This document shows positions 20,073 to 30,200 of a DNA stretch of 64,000 bases, in pieces. A program made the position numbers and the translations under genes. Below the pieces are notes generated by a model, which ran no database searches, had not been told where the DNA came from, and saw only the letters and a list, made by a program, of their open reading frames with translations. The DNA is from Onthophagus taurus (lineage: Eukaryota; Arthropoda; Insecta; Coleoptera; Scarabaeidae): positions 7,440,001 to 7,504,000 of the forward strand of contig NC_091976.1 of NCBI RefSeq assembly GCF_036711975.1. Reading direction: 5' to 3'. Numbering within the stretch: the stretch's first letter is position 1; each line of letters starts with the position of its first letter.

Positions 20073-21593
20073 CCACAGCCATCGTAAAAAATGTTTTAGG
20101 GCAACAAAGTTTTGACGATTTATGTGCTCATCTTCGCCAAAACAAATTTTCACTGATAGTAGATGAGTCAACGGATCGGACAACCACAAAACATCTGTGC
20201 TTAGTAATAAGATATTTGACGAGTAAGGGCGTCAAAGATAATTTTCTGGGTTTGATACCACTTTCCGCCGCAGATGCCAATACTTTATATAATAACATTA
20301 TTGTTTTCTTTAAAAAAATTGACGTATCTTTAAAAGATAATTTAATAGGATTTGCGGCAGATGGTGCAAATGTTATGATGGGGCAGCACCTTTCTGTCAT
20401 GAGTCTCTTTAAGAAAGACATTACCTGTTTATACGTAATGAAGTGCATATGTGATTTGTTCCACTTATGTGCTTCTTATGCATGTCAAAAATTGCCCAGA
20501 TTTATTGAAGATCTGACTCGGGATATTTATAATTACTTCGCGTCTAGTTCAAAAAGAATCAGTGATTTTAAAGAATTTCAAGAATTCTATGAAGTTAAAT
20601 TGCATAAGATTTTACAGCCCTCTCAAAGGAGATGGCTGTCAGTACACTTTGTGGTACGTAGAATTTTAGAACAATTCGGGGCTTTGCAATTATTTTTCAC
20701 CGATGCGGTAAGCAAAAAAGATCTTTTAGCAGCTGAAAATATATTACATAAATTAAATGATCCGACTACAAAGTTGTTTCTTCAATTTCTGGATTTTGTA
20801 GTACCGTTCTTTAATAGTTTGAACCGAGAGATGCAAGCCGAAAGACCAAAACTTCATTTATTGTATCGTAACATTTGTAACATTCTAAAAGCCATTTTCG
20901 ATTGTTTTATTAAACGTGAGTATTTATTATCCACATCTCTTGAAAATGTAGAATATAATAATCCAAGAAACTATATGCCACTTGAAGATATTTACGTTGG
21001 AGGAAATGTGTTGAAAATTATATCATAAACAAATTTAAGCCAGCAGCAATTACACTTTTTTAGGTTGCGTTGTTTAGAATTCTATATTGAGGGCTGTAAC
21101 CAAATAATAAAAAGATTTCCGTTAAAGAATAATCCTCTGAAAAAATTTAATTTTCTAGACCCTTTGGAGGTAAAGTCGGGTTCAATTCCATCTATATCAG
21201 ATGTAGCTATTTTATTTCCCAACCTAATTGATGAAAGCATGCTACAACCTCTGGATAACGAATGGCGTCTTTTACGAAATAATAATGAAATCCTAGCCTT
21301 TCCGGATGACGTTTTCTTATTCTGGAATGAAGTTACCAAAATTGACATTCATCCGCAAACGTTGAAAGGGTGTTTTCCCAAATAAATCTCATGAAAACAA
21401 ACCAAAGAAATAAACTAGACGCTGACACTATTTCGGCATTACTACACACCAAAAGTTACATTGGTGAGAATAACTGCCACGATTTTATTGTAGAAAAGAA
21501 GATCATACAAAGTATGACATCCCATAATTTGTATAAAAATACTTAAGCAGTAAAAATAAATTAGAGTTTTTTTGTATTCTGTTTTATTTAATA

Positions 21594-21595
<2 letters not shown>

Positions 21596-21625
<30 letters not shown>

Positions 21626-21626
21626 C
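21596..21626. repeat. (TA)n microsatellite
   Basis: About 15 uninterrupted TA units, just after the end of the hAT-2 coding region. Confidence 0.95.
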
Positions 21627-21766
21627 TTATAACTGAGTTTTATTTATATTACTTATAAAAAAATTTTGCATGAATACAAATTTAAATCTACCGAATTTTC
21701 TCGAAATCTACCGAAAAATTACGAGCTGATCTACCGAATGTCGCTGCAAACTATCTGGCAACACTG

Positions 21767-22218
21767 AAAGAATGTGTTGTATCAACTCGGAATGGCGAAA
21801 GATATTGGATGTTTCTCTTTTTAATTAACGCAAATTCTTTTGATACTAATCTTCTAATCTTCAATCTATCTTCTTTCTTCTGAAACACACTTTTGTCTTA
21901 AAAATAGCGGTTGAGCACTCAAAATTGCAAATGATTGATAAACAGGTTGTTTACTGGCTTTTAAATATATTTAAAACTAATTATAAGATTACTAGCTTTA
22001 AGGGATCTTTACAACTTAATTAACTTTGGGGTGAATGTAGATATGATTAACACCCAATGTAGGAGTCAGCTCATACCACCTATACTCAAACTACAAATTT
22101 TTCAAAGTTTATGTATCAATGTAATATAGATTTATTATTATTTGTTATTAGTAAAGATATATTGAATTTGGAACTATATCTATGGATGAGTTATACACTC
22201 TAATGTAAATTACATATT
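21767..22218. other. Intergenic, no gene seen
   Basis: AT-rich sequence between hAT-2 and the 3' end of mRpL14. No ORF or repeat recognised. Confidence 0.6.
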
Positions 22219-22224
22219 TTTATT
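22219..22224 (-). terminator. Probable polyadenylation signal of mRpL14
   Basis: AATAAA on the minus strand, about 80 nt after the mRpL14 stop codon. Confidence 0.5.
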
Positions 22225-22305
22225 TAAAAAAATTCACAAAAAATAGATGTTCATGTTAACAATTTTAATGTTTTAATATCCTATAATGATAATTTACACA
22301 ATTTT

Positions 22306-22828
22306 CTAAACATAACTAGAAGCAATTGATAATATTTTTGTATAATCAGCTCCTTTCACTTGAGTTTTTTCTTTCAAAATAGTTCTAAGAACAGTTGGAA
22401 TGGGTACATGAATCCTTGTTCCCAGTGGCGTCCCATTATCATCAATAAGAACTACATTATTACTATCAAATTTAGGAACTCTTGTTTTTTGATTTTGCTT
22501 CAAACCCACCAATACTCCTTTTTTCTTCTCACCTTTGATAGCCAACAGCACCTTATCGCCTTGAAAACAAACTCATTTTCAATTAAATAAATCGTTTTAT
22601 GTACTTCATTAGAACTTTACCAATCATTCCAATTCCGGTTTTATTATAAACATGAATTATTTTCGGTGGTTTTCCCTCAGCCATAGCCCTTTTACCTATT
22701 TCACTGTTATCAACAACTCTTAACCTCGTTAATAATTGTACTTCGTTTAAACATGATGATACATGAATATTTCTTGAGATAATCCTTAATAAAGGTGTTA
22801 AAATTTGTTTTTGTTGATTAAGAAACAT
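22306..22828 (-). CDS. mRpL14: Mitochondrial large-subunit ribosomal protein L14 (uL14m)
   Basis: Two exons: 22828-22621 and 22559-22306. The 61-nt intron (22620-22560) begins GTAAAG and ends TTTTCAAG. Splicing gives 153 residues without a stop. The N-terminus MFLNQQKQILTPLLRIISRN is basic and amphipathic like a mitochondrial import signal. The body matches the uL14 fold: LLTRLRVVDNSEIGKRA, PPKIIHVYNK, GMIGDKVLLAIKGEKKKGV, NVVLIDDNGTPLGTRI. It is a structural protein of the mitoribosome large subunit, near the intersubunit face. Length suits insect mRpL14. It is a single-copy nuclear gene and the best evidence of an ordinary host locus here. Confidence 0.95.
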
Positions 22829-23559
22829 ATTTGGCTATTTATAATAAAAATATTGAATTAATTTTGAGGTTAAATGTCACAGTGAGTTTAGTTGGACTTA
22901 AAAATGATAAAGAAGATTTCTGTAATGACAAACATAATGAGTGATGAGGATTGAGAAGTAAAAGTTTGTATTCTTGACGAAAGAGGGTACTAAATACATA
23001 TTTTTTAATTTTCTTAATTCGTAATACCGGGTGTTTAGTTAAATTTGTATTAGAGAAGTATGTAATAAGGTTTTCAAGTTAACAGTGTGCCTTAGAAATT
23101 CAGTTATTCTAAAATATTATCGCATATTTGTACCATAACTGTACCGCTTTAGGGATTTCAGTATTTTTCATTCTTGCCTTATTTTTAGTCATAGAGCATT
23201 GTGAAAGTTTATACCATACATAAAGACAAAGTGTAGAATATGTTATGGACAATCTTGGGACTTATTAGCCACTTCTGTAAAATGCCAGAATCTTCTTGAA
23301 AACTCTCGACATCAGTGGAAAACGATTTAACAATGTAACAAAAAACAGGCATCTGGCGTTGTTTAAACAGTGCAGAGATAACGACATGTTTCAAGCATTG
23401 GAATAGAATAGATGATGTGAATGGCCTTAGATGGATAGTGCAGGAGCACATAAATACATTTTCGAAGTATGTGAGTCACTATATTAAAAGATAAATAATA
23501 AAAAAAATAGAGTCAAAAAAGAATTCCTAGAAAATTTTAGACTTTCTAAAGACTTAAGG
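22829..23559. other. Intergenic, mRpL14 upstream region
   Basis: No coding region recognised. It should contain the mRpL14 promoter, but no clear TATA box is seen. Confidence 0.5.
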
Positions 23560-24116
23560 TTAAGGTCGAAACGATAAACATCGAGATCCTAAATACACTA
23601 ATTTTCAATTGGACAAAATTGGCCAAAAATCTATATAAAACGAACATGTGGAAATCGATCAAACACAAGATAAGCAAGAAATACTAAGATCTGAAATAGA
23701 AAGAGCTATATCGCACATAAAATACCAAAAATCACCCGAATGGATGGGATACCTATCAAGATCTTCAAAGCTATAGAGGATAAGGACATCTTATTATGTA
23801 AGGATATCTTTATTGCCCAACAAAGTACCAATTACAGGACAATATTATACTATACAGAAATACCAATTTACATTGACACAATTAAACACTAAGCGAAAGC
23901 ATTGTGAAAAAATATGGAGCACAAGACAATGACCAACTGAATGATACAAATCATTGCATCATTACTGCAACAATTGTAGAAAGGTTGCTTTAATATCACT
24001 TGTAACCAGGATATTATTACAAATAATCAATGAAAGGCTGAAAGGGCAAGAGAATACAATAAAAAAGTGTATCTATGTTTCATGGACTACACGAAGGCCT
24101 TCGAGTCGGTAGACTG
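23560..24116 (+). pseudogene. RTE-type LINE reverse transcriptase fragment
   Basis: Degraded plus-strand matches: EILRSEIERAISHIKYQKSPEW (about 23690-23760) and KKVYLCFMDYTKAFESVDC (about 24058-24116). The latter is the first catalytic block (F-DY-KAFDSVD) of RTE/CR1-type reverse transcriptases. Stops and shifts separate the blocks. It is cut off by the LTR at 24117. Confidence 0.65.
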
Positions 24117-24636
24117 TGTTACATTCCGAAATTTTTATGTTATGTGTGGGTGACTTGTTTATGTGTAATGGATAATGGGTTATGAGTTGCATACATTCGG
24201 AAACTTATTATTATTTTTATTTACTTTGTTTACATTTTGTTTGTTTATAACATTTTATTGTATTCTCTTTCAGCAACATATTCTGAGTATTCCTTTTTTT
24301 CCTTTTAACTCCTATCACTTTAAAATTCTCCTTTTTGCTTTTGAGAGAGTGTCGTAAATTCATGATGTTATCTTGCGCAGACGTAATTTTTTTGATATTT
24401 TTGATTTTTGGGTATAAAAGAGCGTTCAAGTTTCTTCTGGAGCTCTCTCTTTCTTACTATATTACCAGAGCAATACGTGTTTTCGAGTGTTAAAGAAATT
24501 TTGGTTGGTTCGCAATTTTTGGTTTTGGTGTAAAATTTTTTTTTCTAATCCATATTTGTGGGATTCATCATTCGAAATAAAGTTTTGGAAAAGTGTTTTT
24601 CTTTTACCAAATTGTACGGAGATTCCGGATGTAACA
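24117..24636 (+). repeat. LTR of an unassigned retroelement (solo or truncated)
   Basis: 520 bp beginning TGTTACATTCCG and ending CCGGATGTAACA, inverted termini with TG/CA ends. It contains a TATA-like GGGTATAAAAGAG (24411-24423) and an AATAAA (about 24578), the usual promoter and polyadenylation order of an LTR. Flanking bases show no matching duplication, so it is a truncated or recombined copy. Confidence 0.6.
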
Positions 24637-25130
24637 CCTCGCCATCGGAAGTGTTAAGTTACACTTTGGCCACCGGCGCGTGGTTAAAATAACGCTGAGC
24701 AATAGAATTGTTGGCGCAAATGAAATACATAAGTAGTCTTAAGTAGTCAATTAAAAGCGAAAAGCATTCGTAGCCACATAGTTTTAACGAACACAATAGA
24801 CATGTAATAAAGTAAAATAAATTGGTAATTTTAAACTAAAAAGAGTTTAAATCTTATCCGAAATAAATACATACACCCTAACCACCTGGAGACCCAAATG
24901 GGGTCAATACAGTAAAATAAAATGTTTATTTCAAAAAATTGACCATGTTTTTCAAAATAAAAGTAGATTTTTCTAGAAAACGGTCAACTTTAGAGTTCAT
25001 GACCTACAGCACCTTTTTTGTGTAAAAAAACAACTACCCCTTCAAAATCTTCACCAATCATGACTTTAAAAAATATTTTTCTCGCACAAAACTTAGCTTA
25101 TTATGAGTAGAAAATGTTTACAAACGCTGT
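24637..25130. other. Unassigned sequence after the LTR
   Basis: No ORF or family recognised. The first part could be internal retroelement sequence. Confidence 0.4.
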
Positions 25131-25133
25131 TTT

Positions 25134-25356
25134 CCACAAAATCCACAAAATTCGAATCTCCTGGCAAAGTCTGTTGGTTCAAGGTGTTGTACTGGTTGAA
25201 CATGGAATGGATACAAGCCATGAACATGTAATGTTCTCCATACTTTTACATGAGGAACACCTAGACGAGCAGAAAGTCTTCTTGTACTGGTAGATAGACT
25301 GCGTTCGACCGACTGAAGAATTTGTTCAACTTCATTCAGAGTTTGGACACCTGCAC
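25134..25356 (-). pseudogene. Mariner-like transposase N-terminal fragment
   Basis: One open minus-strand frame reads RAGVQTLNEVEQILQSVERS, then STSTRRLSARLGVPHVKVWR and LYPFHVQPVQHLEPTDFARR, ending FEFCGF. This is a helix-turn-helix DNA-binding region followed by the linker found in many insect mariner-like transposases. The catalytic domain is absent. Confidence 0.7.
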
Positions 25357-25857
25357 GTTGAGAATGAATACTTGTACTTACATCAGAACCGGTTTAATGC
25401 TCATTCATTAAAAAACTCGTGGCTTCGCCACTCGTTTTGCAACTTGAATTCGTGCATTTCAAACGTGTCTTACGAAACTTGTTTATTAATATACTACTAT
25501 TACATTGATTTTTGATTTTATTATATTAAAATGGTTTGCGATATATTTCAATATATAGTTTATATATAACTTACTATCAATATATAATTTTCATTTCTTA
25601 TGTGGTTCGACTTATCGTTCCACTGTATTACCAAAGTAATACGGTAATTATTAGTAATTATTTTCATTTACTACAGGAATTGTGTAAAGTAAATGGATTG
25701 CTTATACTTATTTATTTTCTTAATTTTTCTTTGTGATTCAGTCATCTTGGTCATAAATCACATCACCCCGCTTGCCTGTTCGGAACTTTTACAATACTAC
25801 AGAGCAGGTAAAACCTGTATTGAATGTCTCGTGAACGTAGGTCGTTTCTAGTACAAT
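25357..25857. other. No gene seen
   Basis: AT-rich. A small stem-loop CTCGTGGCTTCGCCACTCG lies at about 25419. No coding match. Confidence 0.4.
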
Positions 25858-26190
25858 TTTATGCCTCTACGAGCGACTCTTTTCGCATTATATCTGAACA
25901 GAACTGTACAAGGCGAAATTATTCCTGTGGTACTTTGTATGTCCATTCTGACCATTCTACATAGCCTATCCATCTCAACCTTTGCACTTTGATAAAATTA
26001 ACTATCTCGGACATGTATTCTTCTGAGCACTTTCATCTCGATTCTCCTTAGTGCCTCTTGGACTTTCTGGATTAAAGTCCATATTTCCGAAGCAAAAGTA
26101 AGTGCTACTTGCATTAAGATAATGTGTATGATTAATTTGATTTTTCTTGTTAGCTTAGATGTGAAGTTGTTGGAATTTTTATTATTCATC
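25858..26190 (-). pseudogene. RTE-type LINE 3' coding remnant
   Basis: The minus strand reads LTFASEIWTLIQKVQEALRRIEMKVLRRI followed, in a shifted frame, by VQRLRWIGYVEWSE. These are decayed forms of the SE-WTL, EMK-LRR and RWIGHVERM blocks near the C-terminus of RTE-like LINE proteins. Confidence 0.65.
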
Positions 26191-27135
26191 TAGGATCCAA
26201 AGTATATGAAACTGCTAACCACCTCTATCTTACCATTCCCAATTTCCAAATGTTCTTGTATGTTTCCACCGCGAAATTTATCTTTAAGACTATCTTTCCC
26301 ACCTTTGTTTTCAACATTGTAAAGACCTCCTTCACCTCGTTGATTTGTTTAATTTTGTTTCAGATGTTCGAAGTCTTGCAACTTTTTAAAGGGCAATGTT
26401 AAAAACCAGACGTGACAGCCCATCTTCCAGTTCTTGATAAATCTGCTTATATTTACTTTACAGGAAACCTTTCTGAGAGTTAAACGTATCATTGCTACCA
26501 GATGAGGTGATGCATTGAACTGCGACATTGCCTCGAGTAATGTATCTCTCAGTATATTGTTAATTTCTTGTAGAGTTTCTGACGATGACATAAAGCCGAA
26601 ACTAGTCAGATTGAAAATTTTTTATAATTAAAGACCATTCCATGTTCCATTTCCGCAGTACTTTAGCATAGGACCTCCTTTATGTTGGTGGGATTTGAAT
26701 GGCTGGATTTCTTTATATCATGTGATTCTACTTTTCCTTCTCTGTTGGGAAGGATTAAATTTCCGGTAAGAATCCCCACCCTTACAAGATTCGATGCGAG
26801 ATATTTCGGGACATATTTATAGTATGTTTATATTTCAATAAAATTACAATGAATGTAATTTGCGAGAAAACAAAGAAATTTCTTTAGAATCTATTGTAGT
26901 CAGTTGAGTCTTATGTAAATCGACACGCAAACTTCACCACTTAATGGTTTCTAATTGTATTCGTATCCCTCCGACGATGATTACGTGAAACGAAATTAGA
27001 AAAGAAAGACATCGTGCCCCCCACCGAAAAACGGAAAAGCCCCCAGTGTAGCATGTTTGAAAGATAACGTTGATGAACTCAGAATTTGCGTTGAGCTTTC
27101 GCTTGATCTACACTTTTTAAATAGATAGTTATAAT
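26191..27135. other. 5' flank of P450-1, LINE-like debris and no gene
   Basis: No recognisable protein. The ORF at 26349-26591 has no match I know. The last 100 bp must carry the P450-1 core promoter. A TCAGT initiator-like pentamer is at 27136-27140, with an AT-rich TTTTTAAATA at 27114-27123 that is rather close for a TATA box. Confidence 0.35.
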
Positions 27136-27222
27136 TCAGTGTGGTTTGTTTTTCTTTCTGGGAGAATCAAAGTAAGTTTTTTTTTTGTTTCAATTTTAAT
27201 TTTTAATTTTAGTTTTTTTAGA

Positions 27223-30200
27223 ATGAACCTTCAAAAAATTAATCGTAAAAAAATTTCGGGAAATTTGTATTTATTGTTTCGAAGAAATCGATCGCAAGCA
27301 ATTATTTTCGAAAATACTTGCCCTTATGATTCTTTGCAAGAAATACGGCAAAAAGAAGGAACTTTAAAACCTTATTTTAGCATCCCAGGTCCTAAACCTC
27401 TACCTTTTCTCGGAAATAATTGGCGATTTTTTCCAATTGTTGGCCAATACGACGTTTCCGATGTGGCTAAATTATCTTCGATTATTTATAAACAATACGG
27501 GAAAATAGCACGGTTATCCGGATTAGTTGGACGACCAGATTTGCTTTTCATTTATGATTGCGATGAAATCGAAAAAATCTATCGAAACGAGGGATCAACA
27601 CCATTCAGACCTTCAATGCCGTGTTTAGTGAAATATAAAAGCGAAATTCGTAAAGATTTTTTTGGAAATTTACCCGGAGTCGTTGGAGTGTAAGTAATAT
27701 TTTTTTTTTCGAGTACTACTTTCGAACAAGTAGGTATATTATGATTAATCCTAGCATCGGTCGTTTTCATTTCACCGCGTGTCGAGACTTCCTTTTCCAA
27801 CACAATTTACCACTTTCTCCCCGGTTTTGCTTCGAGCATACCAAACGAGATTGTCTGTTCGCTTTGAAAACCGTTCTCGTTGTTCGTTTACCCTCGATTA
27901 CCATCTATAGATTTACAAATTTGACAACGAGACGCGAATTTTTATTTTTATTTATCGCAATCGTTACATCAGAAGCAATTAGATTCATTGAAATTGGTTA
28001 CATATATAACTTATTGCTTAATTTAATTGATATTTAAATTTAATTTTTAAATGAATATTGGCATTAAATTGCAAATGTAAGATAAACTTTGAGGAAGTAA
28101 CTGTAAACGTAATTACATAAATTAAAAAGAAAATATTACTTTCACTTCGATTAGGTTGTAAATGAATATATTGGATCTAAAAAATGTTTAGTTGTATAAT
28201 TATAATGGGTATTTTAATACGCAATGAGAAAGTTCTTGTACCATTCATTCAAGGTACAATTCACTCATTGTCATCAGCAATATCATCAACGTTTAGAAAA
28301 AGTGTTCTAGTTATTAATTTATCAAATTAATTATAGTCATGGCGAACAATGGAGAGAATTTAGAACTAAAGTCCAAAAACCAGTTTTACAATTAAAAACA
28401 GTAAGAAAATACATAGAACCTATATCAACAGTAACAGATGATTTTTTAAACAGGTTTTTTAAATACTTAAAGAATTTGTAAATCAATTATTAATGAAACC
28501 TTTTCAGAATGATGGACTTAAAAGATAAAAACGAAGATATGCCCAGTGATTTTGATAACGAAATTCATAAATGGTCTTTAGAATGTAAGAAATCTCATTT
28601 TTATTTATCCTCTCTTATTATATATTTATTTGGGGTATATAATGCATTATAATTACGAAAACTTTCACGGCCAGTGTTAATTGAACTAAAACTAGAACTA
28701 ACATTTAACCTAGAACTAGAAACTTTTGGGTTAAGCCCGACGCTTTTTGAAAAAGCGTTTGATGTCTCGGATGCTATGTCTCAAATTTCTTCAAAAACCA
28801 GTTCAAAATGACGACAATATTTTCCATGTTCGGCTAAAATACCAATTTGTTTTCTCTATTCACATTGTTCCTATGTCGATGGATCTTTATCATCTGTTAT
28901 CGTCATCCTTGGGAAATAATGTTAATTTCCGGCTCTAGCTAGCACCTTGATTTTATCGAAATCTGTGCTGTGTTCCTTTTTGAGGTAATGCTCTGCGACT
29001 GCCGACTACTGGATATTATTTAGAGTTACATCCAGTTTGGCCAACGTAGTGCTTCCCACAACTGCACGATAATCAATAGACTATCGCTTCCTTTAATGGG
29101 ATTAGCTATCGGAAAAGCGTTTCGAATTTTGCTGACTATACCATATAGTGTTACCATATTGACTCTGCTGCGGTCCGTGGGATCGTAAGAACTAATACGA
29201 GAAAGAATTCACAAGATCTTCAAGGATATGGACCAAATAAGTAAGAGGTTACTACGATTCCACCTCGCACTAATCGCACTAATCAACTGATTAAGCGTCC
29301 CATTAACAGTAACAGTACAGTGGTCGCTGCAGCATTTAATTACGCAGTAACTCCGAAGAGGAATTCCTAGACCACCTCAACTCATAATAACCCATAATCA
29401 AATTTACCATGGAAACGGATGCTGCAAAACAGTTCGCTTTCCTGGATATTTTGGTCATTAGGAAGATAGATGGGGGCATGTCTCATCGCCATGCATAACA
29501 GAAGAGGCCTGTGTTCTGAGCCTTGTTCCAGGATATGCGACGAAAGAATTTGAAGCAAGAAAAGTGATCTAGCGAGTCACTAAACAACGTTTTATTGTTT
29601 TCAATATTTACAATTTTCCCTTTAATACATTCTATACATTATATATATATATATATCTATACCTCCAGATCCTCCCCCCTTTCCATACCTTCGCCTCCTC
29701 GCACCCATCACCTCCCTCATCCATCTTTTACCCTCGCCCCGCTCTCCCAAAATCTGCTTCCTGTCCATTGCCTTCTCCCTTAGTTCACTACACCCTCTCA
29801 GCATGTGTTCCAGCGTCTCCCAATCCTCTCCACACAGCCTACACCACATCGTCCGCCCAATAGCTATTCCCCCTCTCCTCATTGCCACAGTGGAATCTGG
29901 CCACCAATCTTTTCCCTTCATGTCACTATCTCCCCATACCTTTCATTGTATCTCCCTTCTCCTATCTGTGACCTTGTTTCCTGCCTCTGTATATCCATGT
30001 CCCTATCTCTCAGTTCTCTCCACATTTAACCTCTTTCCGATCTTCTGTTTGCGATCCCAGTTAGTGAGTATCCCACTCTTCTATAATATTCTTCCCTGTC
30101 TCTTTGCCCATAGATCAGCCTCCTCTCTTTAATTTCCTTACAGCACTCTCCCAGGATCCTGCAATGCAGTCTTGCTTCTATCATTTCCTCATACTTCACT

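Larger units (their letters stand above)
18059..21546 (+). pseudogene. hAT-2 transposase (BED finger, DESTDR core), interrupted
   Basis: Exon 1 (18059-18386) starts MSDSDSGGEG and has a BED-type finger (CKTC...H-ALGKFH). An in-frame 54-nt intron (18387-18440, GTAAGT to TTCTTAG) joins KIKEG to EIRLSAF. Exon 2 runs to 18583, where the P-like element sits, and resumes at 20081 with AIVKNVLGQQSFDDLC and LIVDESTDRTTTKHLC. RWLSVHFVVRRIL follows. A single in-frame TAA at 21026-21028 interrupts an otherwise continuous frame to 21385. The dimerisation domain tail (RNKLDADTISALLHTKSY) is in a shifted frame, 21391-21546. The gene is dead through the insertion, the stop and the frameshift. Confidence 0.85.
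17590..21766 (+). mobile_element. hAT element 2, host of a P-like element
   Basis: The ends are CAGTGATGCCAGAT (17590) and the inverted CAGTGTTGCCAGAT (ending 21766), 12 of 14 identical. Flanks GAAGGATG and AAAGAATG match at 6 of 8, consistent with an aged 8-bp duplication. Multiple copies of GATCTACCGA sit just inside both ends (17600-17690 and 21685-21740). Transposase exons lie between. Net of the P-like insertion the element is about 2.68 kb. Confidence 0.8.
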
